DNA of 64,000 bases from Trinickia violacea (GTDB lineage: Bacteria; Pseudomonadota; Gammaproteobacteria; Burkholderiales; Burkholderiaceae), in the NCBI RefSeq assembly GCF_005280735.1, contig NZ_CP040078.1, positions 3,038,001 to 3,102,000 of the forward strand. Direction: 5' to 3'. A program made the position numbers and the translations under genes. Of this stretch, positions 1-7,657 are shown piece by piece (positions within the stretch are counted from its first letter, which is position 1; each line of letters starts with the position of its first letter). The notes below the pieces were generated by a model. It ran no database searches, was not told where the DNA came from, and saw only the letters and a list, made by a program, of their open reading frames with translations.

Positions 1-742
1 TGCGCCGAACCTTGGCCGCCTCGTCGGGCGCACTGTCGAAGGCGATGGTCACTTCAGGCCGCTCGATCTGGACATGCGGAAAGTGAACGACGTCACCCCA
101 TACCAATAGCGACTGCCCGCCGTCCGAGATGAGATAGCCCGTATGTCCGGCTGTATGTCCGGGCAACGGGACGGCCTGAATCCCGCTCAGCACATCCTCC
201 GAAGTAAACGGCACCAGTTGCTGCTCATAAGCGTTGAACGCGTTTCGAGCGACATCGAAGAACGGACGGAAGCCGTCGGAAGCACTGGACCGGATCGTTT
301 CGTCGCGCCAGAAATCCAGCTCGGCCTGATGAACCAGCAGTTGCTGAACATTGCGGAAAAGCGGCGTGGCCAGCGGACCAGCAAGGCCGCCGACGTGGTC
401 GGGGTGCGCATGCGTCAGCAAGATCGTGTCGATCTGGAGCGGGTCGATCCCTGCGGCGGCCAGTGCAACCTGCAATCGTCCACCCCAACCGTTGATGCCG
501 CCGGCGCCCCCATCGATCAAGATGGTGCGTGTCTTGTCTTGCACGACGTACACGTTGACGTTCATGCGCGGAATATCCGGCACGCCTCGTTTGCGCAGAA
601 TCGCTTCCGCGGAAGCGCCATCGATTCCGTTAAGCAGGTCGAACGAGACATCGAGATAGCCGTCACTGATCATCGTGACGGTCATGTCGCCGATTTTCCG
701 GCGGTTGAGACCGGGGGCCTGGTAAGTGGGGGGAGAAATCAT
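1..742 (-). CDS. Metallo-beta-lactamase-fold hydrolase, 3' end cut off by window edge
   Basis: Reading from an ATG at 742 the frame stays open to the edge of the window (about 247 codons seen). The metal-binding motif THAHPDHVGG (HxHxDH type) lies near residue 118, and a second histidine region (PLPGHTAGHTGY) follows near residue 205, as in AidA/quorum-quenching-lactonase-like MBL hydrolases. Such enzymes open lactones or hydrolyse esters/thioesters using two zinc ions; the substrate here cannot be told. No signal peptide is visible, so a cytoplasmic protein is expected. An AGGA lies about 9 bases upstream of the ATG. The stop of the upstream dehydrogenase gene is only 31 bases away, so both are probably one transcript. 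Confidence 0.85.
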   Translation of the reverse strand, partial: MISPPTYQAPGLNRRKIGDMTVTMISDGYLDVSFDLLNGIDGASAEAILRKRGVPDIPRMNVNVYVVQDKTRTILIDGGAGGINGWGGRLQVALAAAGIDPLQIDTILLTHAHPDHVGGLAGPLATPLFRNVQQLLVHQAELDFWRDETIRSSASDGFRPFFDVARNAFNAYEQQLVPFTSEDVLSGIQAVPLPGHTAGHTGYLISDGGQSLLVWGDVVHFPHVQIERPEVTIAFDSAPDEAAKVRR

Positions 743-773
743 CTGCGTTGTTCCTATTGGTAGGTTTCCGACA

Positions 774-1763
774 TCAGAGCTTCACAATGATCTTGCCGAC
801 CTGACTGCCCGCTTCCATGTAGCGATGCGCGTCGACGATCTGATCGAAACTGAAGACGCGATCGATCGCAGGCCTCAGCGCCTTCGTCGCCAAACCGTGC
901 GTAATGAAGGTCTTCGCATCCTCGATCTTGCGGCTGTCCTTCGTGATTTCGAACAGTTCGTACCCGCGCACCGTAAAGTGCTTGGACAGAATATCCATGA
1001 CCGGCACAGCGAGGTCGCGAGAATCGAGCGCACCGTATTGGTAAAAAATGCCCTCGTAGGACAGCGCCTGCATCAGGTTGCGCGCGTTGGGCCCGCCAAC
1101 CGGATCGAATGCGATGCGCGCGCCCTTGCCGCCCGTGATCTCCATCACACGCTCGACGAGATCCGGCGCGTCCGCCAGGAACACGTGGGACGCGCCCGCG
1201 GCTCGCAACGAGTCCATTTTTGCAACGCTGTTGGTGAGCGCGATGGGAATGGCCTTCACCATGTTGGCAATCTGGATGGCGGCCAGGCCAATACTGCTCG
1301 TCGCCGCGCCGAGGAGAACGGCGTCCCCTTCTGCCAGCCCACCCATATTGATCAGCGCGCCATATGCGGTGGTGAACATCATCCACGTCGCGGCCGCCTC
1401 TTCGTACGTCACGCTGTCAGGGACTTTCACGACCGCATGGGCCGGCACGTTCACCACTTCGCCGTACATGCCGTATTCGGCAAATGAGAACGCAGGAATT
1501 ACGCTTACCCGGTCGCCAGTCGAAAAGCCGCTCACACCGGAGCCCATCGAAAGCACGTCGCCTGCGGCCTCATAGCCCAGCTTTGCAGGAAACTGCGGTT
1601 CGATAACGTACTGGCCGGTGCGATACATGATTTCCGCACGGTTGATGCCAATCGCCTTCACCTTGATCTGAATTTCATTGGATTGCGGCGCAGGGACATC
1701 GATATCGTCGAATTGCAGGACCTCCGGTCCGCCGACACGATGGAAACGAACAACCTTCGACAT
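774..1763 (-). CDS. Zinc-type alcohol dehydrogenase-like / quinone oxidoreductase (MDR family)
   Basis: A 329-residue medium-chain dehydrogenase/reductase. The N-terminal GroES-like half (residues 1-125) includes the IGINRAE motif and GYEAAGDV; the NAD(P)-binding half has LLGAATSSIGLAAIQ around residue 150, replacing the usual GxGxxG with a small-residue version typical of quinone oxidoreductase/zeta-crystallin relatives. The structural-zinc cysteines of classical alcohol dehydrogenases are absent, which favours an NADPH-dependent oxidoreductase acting on quinones or enones. The ATG at 1763 follows AGGAGAG. It leads the MBL hydrolase gene, 31 bases downstream. An inverted repeat at 1883-1903 in its upstream region may be an operator. 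Substrate unknown. Confidence 0.85.
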   Translation of the reverse strand: MSKVVRFHRVGGPEVLQFDDIDVPAPQSNEIQIKVKAIGINRAEIMYRTGQYVIEPQFPAKLGYEAAGDVLSMGSGVSGFSTGDRVSVIPAFSFAEYGMYGEVVNVPAHAVVKVPDSVTYEEAAATWMMFTTAYGALINMGGLAEGDAVLLGAATSSIGLAAIQIANMVKAIPIALTNSVAKMDSLRAAGASHVFLADAPDLVERVMEITGGKGARIAFDPVGGPNARNLMQALSYEGIFYQYGALDSRDLAVPVMDILSKHFTVRGYELFEITKDSRKIEDAKTFITHGLATKALRPAIDRVFSFDQIVDAHRYMEAGSQVGKIIVKL

Positions 1764-1882
1764 AAGTTCAGCTCTCCTATAACGGTTTCCTCGACAGCGA
1801 ATCTCACGATTACGCTGCGTCGATCTTGTCAGTCACTTTAGGTTGCGAAACCATGCGGATAAACCGGGCATCGAATAATTGT

Positions 1883-1903
1883 TTGTTATTGCGTCAATAA
1901 CAA
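1883..1903. promoter_or_regulatory. Perfect 9-bp inverted repeat upstream of the MDR dehydrogenase
   Basis: TTGTTATTG-CGT-CAATAACAA forms a perfect dyad about 120 bases upstream of the dehydrogenase start, in the 203-base gap to the NRAMP-like gene. There is no T-tract, so an operator is more likely than a terminator. The same heptamer TTGTTAT occurs in the dyad at 14741-14763, arranged the other way round. Regulator unknown. Confidence 0.4.
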
Positions 1904-1966
1904 TTTCATCGCGCGCGTTTAAGCAGAGGAAAGCATCGCAACGCGCGGCTGAAGCGCCGAGCGCTT

Positions 1967-3217
1967 TTACGCGCCCCGGATCCACCCTGCTATCGCGCCG
2001 ACCCAGCCGAGCGCACAGACCGCGCATGTCGCGGCGGCCAGCACCCATTTGTACGCGCCCTTAAGCCGGGCCTCATCCGGCAGCGCGCGGGAGGCGAGCG
2101 CAATCAAGAGGCCAAGAACGAGCGGCAGTAACAGAGCATTGACGACCTGCGCGCCGATGTTCAGCCACACGAGATCGCGCACGGCCCAAACGAGCGCCGC
2201 GCTACCTGCGACCACCAACCCGTACACTCCGTAGAACCACGGCGCCTGCTGCGGACGGAGTTCGAGCGAATGCCGGTAGCCGGCGACCTCGCCAACGCCC
2301 CACGCGAGAGCGAGCGACGCGACGATCGCCGCGACCATCGCGGCCCCCAGCACGCCCGCGCCGAACACGATGCGCGCGACCGCCGTGCCGAGCACGGGCG
2401 CGAGCGCCTGGCTGATGTCGCCGACGCTTGCGAGCGAGCCCTGCGCACCCTTGCTGCCGAGCGTCGCCGCCGCGGCGATCAACACCGCCGCGGTCAACCA
2501 TTGCGTGAGCACCGCGCCGGCCGCTGTGTCGACGCGCGCGGCCTTGCAGTCCTCAGGGCTCAGGCGCTTGCTCGCCACGGCCGCCTGTTGATAGAACACC
2601 ATCCATGGGTTGAACACCGCGCCGATCAGCGCAGCCGCCAAGTACAGGAAGGCGCGATTCGAGAACGGCAGGTTGACCGCATCGAACGCAACCGTGCGCC
2701 AGTCGGGATGCGTCGTCCACGCCACGACGAAGAACGCGAGCTCGAAGAGCCCGATCACGAGCGCGGTCCGCTCGATCCGGCGATACGATCCGGTCGCGAC
2801 GACCGCGAGAAGCGCGAGCGCGGCGGCTGACAGCGTCAGCGAGCGCGGCAGCCCGGCCATGTCGCCGATGCCCGCGACCGCAGTGAACTCCGTGACGAGC
2901 GAGCCGGCGGCCGCGACGCCGAGTCCGGCGGCCGACAGCCACGCCCAACCTCGGCCGAAATGCTCGCGGACCAGTTCGCCATGCCCCCGCCTCGTGTAGA
3001 TGCCGAGGCGTACCGTCAGTTCCTGAATGAGGTAGAGCGGCACGATCAGCACCAGCAACAGCGGCAGCAGCCGGTAACCCCACTGCGCACCGGCCTGCGC
3101 GGCAGTCACGACGTTGCCCGCATCGGCATCGGCGAGCATCACGAGTAGCCCTGGGCCCCATACCGCGATCCATCGGAACGGGGTCCACAGCGTGGCTGCC
3201 TGCGGGACTTGGCTCAT
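1967..3217 (-). CDS. NRAMP-superfamily transporter with altered metal-site motifs
   Basis: A 416-residue membrane protein with about 11 hydrophobic segments and the NRAMP fold signature in TM1, here DADAGNVVTA (canonical DPGN becomes DAGN) near residues 31-40. In TM6 the canonical MPH motif is replaced by a segment reading GAVFNPWMVFYQQAA near residue 203, so the metal-coordinating methionine and the proton-linked histidine are missing. Classical NRAMP proteins import Mn2+/Fe2+ with protons; members lacking these residues are known to move Mg2+ or are uncharacterised. It is the last gene of the long minus-strand operon, 16 bases after the CoA-transferase gene, which raises the possibility that its cargo relates to the pathway rather than to metal homeostasis. 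Fold assignment is good, substrate unknown. Confidence 0.75.
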   Translation of the reverse strand: MSQVPQAATLWTPFRWIAVWGPGLLVMLADADAGNVVTAAQAGAQWGYRLLPLLLVLIVPLYLIQELTVRLGIYTRRGHGELVREHFGRGWAWLSAAGLGVAAAGSLVTEFTAVAGIGDMAGLPRSLTLSAAALALLAVVATGSYRRIERTALVIGLFELAFFVVAWTTHPDWRTVAFDAVNLPFSNRAFLYLAAALIGAVFNPWMVFYQQAAVASKRLSPEDCKAARVDTAAGAVLTQWLTAAVLIAAAATLGSKGAQGSLASVGDISQALAPVLGTAVARIVFGAGVLGAAMVAAIVASLALAWGVGEVAGYRHSLELRPQQAPWFYGVYGLVVAGSAALVWAVRDLVWLNIGAQVVNALLLPLVLGLLIALASRALPDEARLKGAYKWVLAAATCAVCALGWVGAIAGWIRGA

Positions 3218-3233
3218 TGATTCGCAGCGTCCG

Positions 3234-4478
3234 TCAATTGCGATGCGTCACGGTCGGGTCCTTGTCCGCACCTGCCACGATCCCCTCGTCGTGCAGTTTG
3301 CCGATTGCGGGGGAGTCGAGCCGCAGCACGTTCGCGAGGATCTCGTCCGTATCCTGTCCCAGCAAAGGGGCTGGGCGGACAGGCGTTCTCGCCACGCCCG
3401 AGATTCTCAGCGGCGTGCCGGCGGCGAGATGCTTCCCGACGCCGGGGGTGTCGATACGCTCGAAAACCGGGTTCTTCACGCTCACGCGCGGATCCGATTC
3501 CACGAGCTCGCGTACCGTCCGGTATTGGCCCGCGCAAACGCCGAAGCGTTCGAACACCGCATCGATCTCGGCAAGCGGACGACGTTCGCACCAGGCGCGC
3601 ACGATGGCCGCGATCTCCTCGCGCGCCTCGTAGCGATCCACCTCGTTGCGCAAGTCGAGCCCATGCGCGCGTTCGATCCGTTCGACATCACGCTCCATGC
3701 CGCAGGCCGCGACGAGCGCTTTCCATTGCCCAAAGCTGATCGCTGCGACCATGATGCGCTTGCCATCTGCCGTACCGAAATCCAGGCCGAAGGCGCCGTA
3801 GATATGATTGCCGACTGAAGGGCGCTCCTGACCGAGCACCTCGGCTTCCGCCGTGGCGCCGAGGTGCGCGAGCACCGAGAAAGCGACATCCGAGAGCGCA
3901 AGGCGCAGCTCCGCGCCATCGCCCGTGCGGCGGCGCGCGCCCGCTGCCGCCAGCACGCTGAACGCCGCCTGATACGCGCAGGCGACATCCCACGCCGGCA
4001 ATACGTGATTGACCGGCGCATTCACCGATCCCCCGCCCGTCATCGCGGGATAACCCGTGGCGCAGTTGACCGTATAGTCGACCGCAGACGAGCCGTCGCC
4101 GTTGCCCTGGATAAGACAGGTGATCATGTCGCGGCGTCGGCTCGCCAGCAGATCGTGTGCTAACCATGATGTCGCAATGTTGGTCAGCAAGACACCTCCA
4201 TCTTCATCAGGTGCCGTCGCCAGCGCCTGCACCAGCTCCCGCCCTTCGGGCCGCCGCAAGTCGATCGCGATCGAGCGCTTTCCCTTGTTCAGCCCCGTCC
4301 AGTACAGGCTCCGGCGGCTAGGCGCAAGCGGCACGCGTCCATAATCGATTCCACCCCCGATCATGTCGACGCGTATGACGTCCGCGCCAAATTCGGCAAG
4401 TGTCAGTCCGGCCAACGGTGCCGCGATAAACGCGGAGCTTTCAATGATTCGCAGTCCTTCTAATAGACCATACGTCAT
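3234..4478 (-). CDS. CaiB/BaiF family CoA-transferase, 2-methylfumaryl-CoA isomerase-like
   Basis: A 414-residue class III CoA-transferase: N-terminal LEGLRIIESSAFIAAPLAGLTLAEFGADVIRV with GADVI, the early DYGR/LNKGKRS block near residue 65 and a C-terminal swap-in domain. The stretch VDYTVNCATGYP followed by HVLPAWDVACAY (near residues 133-170) resembles mesaconyl-CoA C1-C4 CoA transferase (2-methylfumaryl-CoA isomerase) rather than formyl- or succinyl-CoA transferases. The usual catalytic Asp region corresponds to this middle part (AWD). A MaoC hydratase gene lies 47 bases upstream in the same operon, the order expected for handling a methyl-branched C4/C5 dicarboxyl-CoA. GAGG precedes the ATG. 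The exact acyl donor and acceptor are inference. Confidence 0.75.
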   Translation of the reverse strand: MTYGLLEGLRIIESSAFIAAPLAGLTLAEFGADVIRVDMIGGGIDYGRVPLAPSRRSLYWTGLNKGKRSIAIDLRRPEGRELVQALATAPDEDGGVLLTNIATSWLAHDLLASRRRDMITCLIQGNGDGSSAVDYTVNCATGYPAMTGGGSVNAPVNHVLPAWDVACAYQAAFSVLAAAGARRRTGDGAELRLALSDVAFSVLAHLGATAEAEVLGQERPSVGNHIYGAFGLDFGTADGKRIMVAAISFGQWKALVAACGMERDVERIERAHGLDLRNEVDRYEAREEIAAIVRAWCERRPLAEIDAVFERFGVCAGQYRTVRELVESDPRVSVKNPVFERIDTPGVGKHLAAGTPLRISGVARTPVRPAPLLGQDTDEILANVLRLDSPAIGKLHDEGIVAGADKDPTVTHRN

Positions 4479-4525
4479 ATTCTTGAACCTCGGGTTACAG
4501 CTTCATCGAAACGGCTCGTTCGGGC

Positions 4526-5017
4526 TCAGCAGGATGGCTTGGTCTCGCGCGGCACCAAGCAGCTACGTTCGAATCGCATGAAGATGGTGCCGTTCTGAGT
4601 GAAGGCCTCGGTCACGACGGTAACGATCCCTTGCCCAGGACGCGACTTGCTCTCACGCACCCCCTTCACCTTCGAGCATGCGTACACCGTATCGCCTGGA
4701 AAAACCGGCGCGAGCAGCTCGACCTGCTTCCAGCCGAGATTGGCGATCGCATTGAAGCTCACGTCATCGACCGACATGCCGAGTACGATGGCGAGTGTGA
4801 GCCCGCTGTTCACCAGTGGTTTGCCGAACTCGGACTTCGCGGCAAACGCTGCATCGCAATGCAGCGGATGCCGGTTCATCGTCATCAGACTGAAGTTGAT
4901 GTTGTCGGCCTCCGTGATCGTTCTGCCCGGCCAATGATGGTAGACATCTCCGACAACAAAGTCGTCCAGAAAGCGCCCGATTTTCGGCTGCCGCGCCTCT
5001 ACCTCGAAAGTTGCCAT
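4526..5017 (-). CDS. MaoC-like (R)-specific enoyl/mesaconyl-CoA hydratase
   Basis: A 163-residue single hot-dog protein of the MaoC family. It starts with the typical GRFLDDFVVGDVYHHWPGRTIT and has the hydratase-2-like segment SLMTMNRHPLHCDAAFA (residues 43-59), followed by FGKPLVNSGLTLAIVLGMSV. In this family an Asp and His in the middle motif hydrate the double bond of an enoyl-CoA; here NRHPLHCD supplies candidates. Related proteins hydrate mesaconyl-CoA or itaconyl-CoA. It sits between the CoA-transferase and the ABC ATPase gene, 40-47 bases from each, TGAGGCA before the ATG. A C5-dicarboxyl-CoA substrate is inferred from the neighbour. Confidence 0.75.
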   Translation of the reverse strand: MATFEVEARQPKIGRFLDDFVVGDVYHHWPGRTITEADNINFSLMTMNRHPLHCDAAFAAKSEFGKPLVNSGLTLAIVLGMSVDDVSFNAIANLGWKQVELLAPVFPGDTVYACSKVKGVRESKSRPGQGIVTVVTEAFTQNGTIFMRFERSCLVPRETKPSC

Positions 5018-5057
5018 GCTTTGCCTCAGTGATTGAAATTGGCCAACACACCATCGA

Positions 5058-6557
5058 TCAGTGCACGGCGGCGTACATGATCTTCTCCTCAGTCGCGTCG
5101 TGACTGTTGAACTCCTCGACGATGCGTCCCTGTCGAGCCACCAGGATGCGGTCCGATAAGTTCATCACCTCGGGGAGGTAGGACGAAATGACGACGACCG
5201 CGAGCCCGTCATCCGCGAGCTTGTTGATCAATTGATGAATCTCGGCGATGGCCCCGACGTCCACACCTCGCGTGGGTTCGTCGAAGATCACGAGCTTCGG
5301 CCGCTGGCACAGCGACTTGGCAATCACCACCTTCTGCTGATTGCCGCCGGAGAGTTCGACAACCTTGGCATTGCCGTTGATGGCCCGGATGTTGATCGCC
5401 TTCGTCCAATCGTCGGCAAGCGCCTTCATTTCGCCGGGGCTGACCGTCATCGAGCGATGGGCGTTGCCGGCGAGTTGCCCCATGTAGATGTTCTCGGCGA
5501 TGGACTTCGTTTCGAAAAAACCATCCAGCTTGCGGTCTTCCGTGACATAAACAATGCCATCGCGCACGGCGGGGCGCGGAATCCGGTAACGCGTGTGCTT
5601 GCCGTCGAAGATGACTTGGCCGCCATGAAAATGGTCGCGTTTGACGACTCCAGATACGACTCGCATCATCTCCGTCCGGCCTGAGCCGATCAGCCCGAAT
5701 ACGCCTGTCACCTGCCCTGAAAACACAGAGAAAGACGTATTGCGAACCAGCTTTCCCATCGACAGGTTCTGCACGCTCAGGATCTTCTGGCCGCGGGAAC
5801 GGATGGCCCGCCCGCCCCCCGGCTTGCCGTAGAGCTCGTTCGACAGCGTCCGGCCCACCATCGCCTTGACGATGCTCTCGCGATCGAACTTCGAGGCGTC
5901 ATCGGTCACGACGAGCTCGCCGTCGCGAAGAATCGTCACGCGGTCGGAGATCGCCAGAGCCTCCTCCAGCGCGTGCGTGATGAACACGATGGTGGTGCCC
6001 TCTCGTTTCAGCCTTGCGATCAGCGCAAAGAAGTGTCCTTTCTCCTCGGGCGTCAACGTGGCAGTCGGCTCATCGAAGATGATGACCTTGGCCTGGTGGT
6101 GGACCGCGCGAGCGATCTCGACCATCTGCTTTTGCGCCGCGCCCAGCTGGCTCACATTCAAGGTCGGATCGACCGGAAAATTCAGGCCCTGCAGGAATTG
6201 CTGCGCGGCGATGTAGAGCCCGCGAAGACGGTTGAACATCTTCTCGTTGCCGAGATAGAGGTTCTGTGCAACGGTCAGCGAAGGCACCAGGCTGGTCTCC
6301 TGGAACACCATCGCCACGCCGGCCTTCAGCGCTTCGTGCGGTGAATGGAACTTGACCGCTTTACCTTCCAGCCGCACCTCGCCCGACGTGGGCTCGACGA
6401 CGCCCGCCATCATCTTCGTCATCGTGGACTTGCCGGCGCCGTTCTCGCCGAGCAAGGCGTGAATTTCACCCTTGCGCAACTGAAGGCTGACATTCTTCAC
6501 CGCGGGCACCTTGCGGTACTCCTTGGTGACCCCAATCATTTCAATGACGGGCTGCAT
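5058..6557 (-). CDS. Sugar-type ABC importer ATPase, tandem nucleotide-binding domains (RbsA/XylG type)
   Basis: About 499 residues with two ABC cassettes, as in RbsA/MglA. In the first: Walker A GENGAGKST (near residue 38), signature LGAAQKQMVEIARA in place of LSGGQ, Walker B VIIFDEPTA. In the second: a degenerate Walker A (FGLIGSGRTEM), the signature ELSGGNQQKV and LVIFDEPTRGVD. This split of one active and one degenerate site is normal for the family. The start ATG at 6557 is preceded by GGGAGAA and overlaps the end of the upstream propeller gene by 17 bases, implying translational coupling. An alternative start at 6635 would overlap further and lacks such a site. It powers the importer formed by the two permease genes upstream. 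Confidence 0.9.
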   Translation of the reverse strand: MQPVIEMIGVTKEYRKVPAVKNVSLQLRKGEIHALLGENGAGKSTMTKMMAGVVEPTSGEVRLEGKAVKFHSPHEALKAGVAMVFQETSLVPSLTVAQNLYLGNEKMFNRLRGLYIAAQQFLQGLNFPVDPTLNVSQLGAAQKQMVEIARAVHHQAKVIIFDEPTATLTPEEKGHFFALIARLKREGTTIVFITHALEEALAISDRVTILRDGELVVTDDASKFDRESIVKAMVGRTLSNELYGKPGGGRAIRSRGQKILSVQNLSMGKLVRNTSFSVFSGQVTGVFGLIGSGRTEMMRVVSGVVKRDHFHGGQVIFDGKHTRYRIPRPAVRDGIVYVTEDRKLDGFFETKSIAENIYMGQLAGNAHRSMTVSPGEMKALADDWTKAINIRAINGNAKVVELSGGNQQKVVIAKSLCQRPKLVIFDEPTRGVDVGAIAEIHQLINKLADDGLAVVVISSYLPEVMNLSDRILVARQGRIVEEFNSHDATEEKIMYAAVH

Positions 6558-7656
6558 TGCGGTTCTCCCGGGTGCGTGGAGCGTCGAAAGCGAGAATCGC
6601 ATTCCCCCCTTTTGACGTAACGATTGCGCTGCCATTTATTTCGACCACGCTGGTGATGCCGTGACGGACGCCGTCGGCGCGGCTGTGGAAGCTCTCGAGC
6701 ACCTGGAATGTGCGATCGAGCTTCACCACGAGACCATAGGAGCGCGTCGGCGCCCAAGGCTTGAGAATGCCCATGCGCTTCACGCCGCCGCCTTGCAGCG
6801 GTTCCAGAAACGAATCGCCGCTACGTAGCGCCGGCGCGATCCAGAACTGCGGCGCCACCTCTTCCATCATGCGGCGGCGATAGGCTTCCTCGCGCAGGAC
6901 GAACTCGATGAGCTGACTGCGCGGCGCGAAGAGGCAAAGCCAGTACCCGTCCGTCGCCTTTACGATCCGCGAGGGATAGGCAGGCAGATCGGCAAGGATC
7001 GCGCGCGGCCGTTGCGTCGCAGCAAGGTCGATGGACAGCAGCTGATGCCGCCACGCTTCCGACACGACGAGCTGCCCGCCATCGGCCATCACACCAGCGG
7101 GAAACCCCAGGCCCTTTGCCAGTTCCGTGCAGCTGCCGTTCCCGGCATCGAGCCGCCACACGGAGCCGCTCGCATTTTTCTCCAGGAGGTCCTTCGCCCA
7201 CCCCTTGGGCCCGTTCGACAGCGAGCCGTTCGTCACGTAGATTTCATCGCCGTTGCCGTGAGCGACTGACGTAAGGCACGTCAGGCGACGCTTCGACAGA
7301 TCATGGATCGTTTGCGGCTTCCTACCTTCTTCCCACACGGCGACACTGCCGTTCGAGAGACAAGCCGCGAAACGGCCATCGGAACGCGCCGCCAATGCCG
7401 TGATCTCTGCGGGAAACTCCTCGACCCGCTCCGCTTTCTGCGAACCGTTATTCAAGCGATACACGCACCGGCCAGAAGTGAAATACGTGCGGTCTCCGAG
7501 GACGGCGAGGTTGTCCGGCTCCGCGATTTGCTCGACGAGATGCGCGGCATCGAGCAAGGAGTTCGGAAGCAGCGGGCCATCCATGGCGGGAATGGTTACG
7601 GCGTATTGACCTCGCCCGAAAAAGCGGTCGGCGAGATTCATGAATGGATTGGACAT
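6541..7656 (-). CDS. Strictosidine-synthase/SMP-30-like beta-propeller, stand-alone paralogue with altered site residues
   Basis: A 371-residue beta-propeller clearly related to the C-terminal domain of the next gene upstream. Where the fused domain has FPNGV and LPGYPDNI, this protein has FPAGV (near residue 195) and LPAYPSRI (near residue 230), so the Asn and Asp that contact the metal/substrate in gluconolactonase-like propellers are gone. It may bind rather than hydrolyse, or be a partner subunit. The ATG at 7656 overlaps the upstream stop region with a single base between them (TGA-G-ATG). No signal peptide is seen. It is embedded between transporter genes of one operon. Function unknown; fold assignment firm. 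Confidence 0.75.
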   Translation of the reverse strand: MSNPFMNLADRFFGRGQYAVTIPAMDGPLLPNSLLDAAHLVEQIAEPDNLAVLGDRTYFTSGRCVYRLNNGSQKAERVEEFPAEITALAARSDGRFAACLSNGSVAVWEEGRKPQTIHDLSKRRLTCLTSVAHGNGDEIYVTNGSLSNGPKGWAKDLLEKNASGSVWRLDAGNGSCTELAKGLGFPAGVMADGGQLVVSEAWRHQLLSIDLAATQRPRAILADLPAYPSRIVKATDGYWLCLFAPRSQLIEFVLREEAYRRRMMEEVAPQFWIAPALRSGDSFLEPLQGGGVKRMGILKPWAPTRSYGLVVKLDRTFQVLESFHSRADGVRHGITSVVEINGSAIVTSKGGNAILAFDAPRTRENRNAARH

Positions 7657-7657
7657 C

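Noticed and set aside
143..763. Plus-strand open frame of about 206 codons over the first gene
   Set aside because: It is the mirror of the MBL hydrolase gene, which has the clear metal-binding motif; the mirror frame has no motif.
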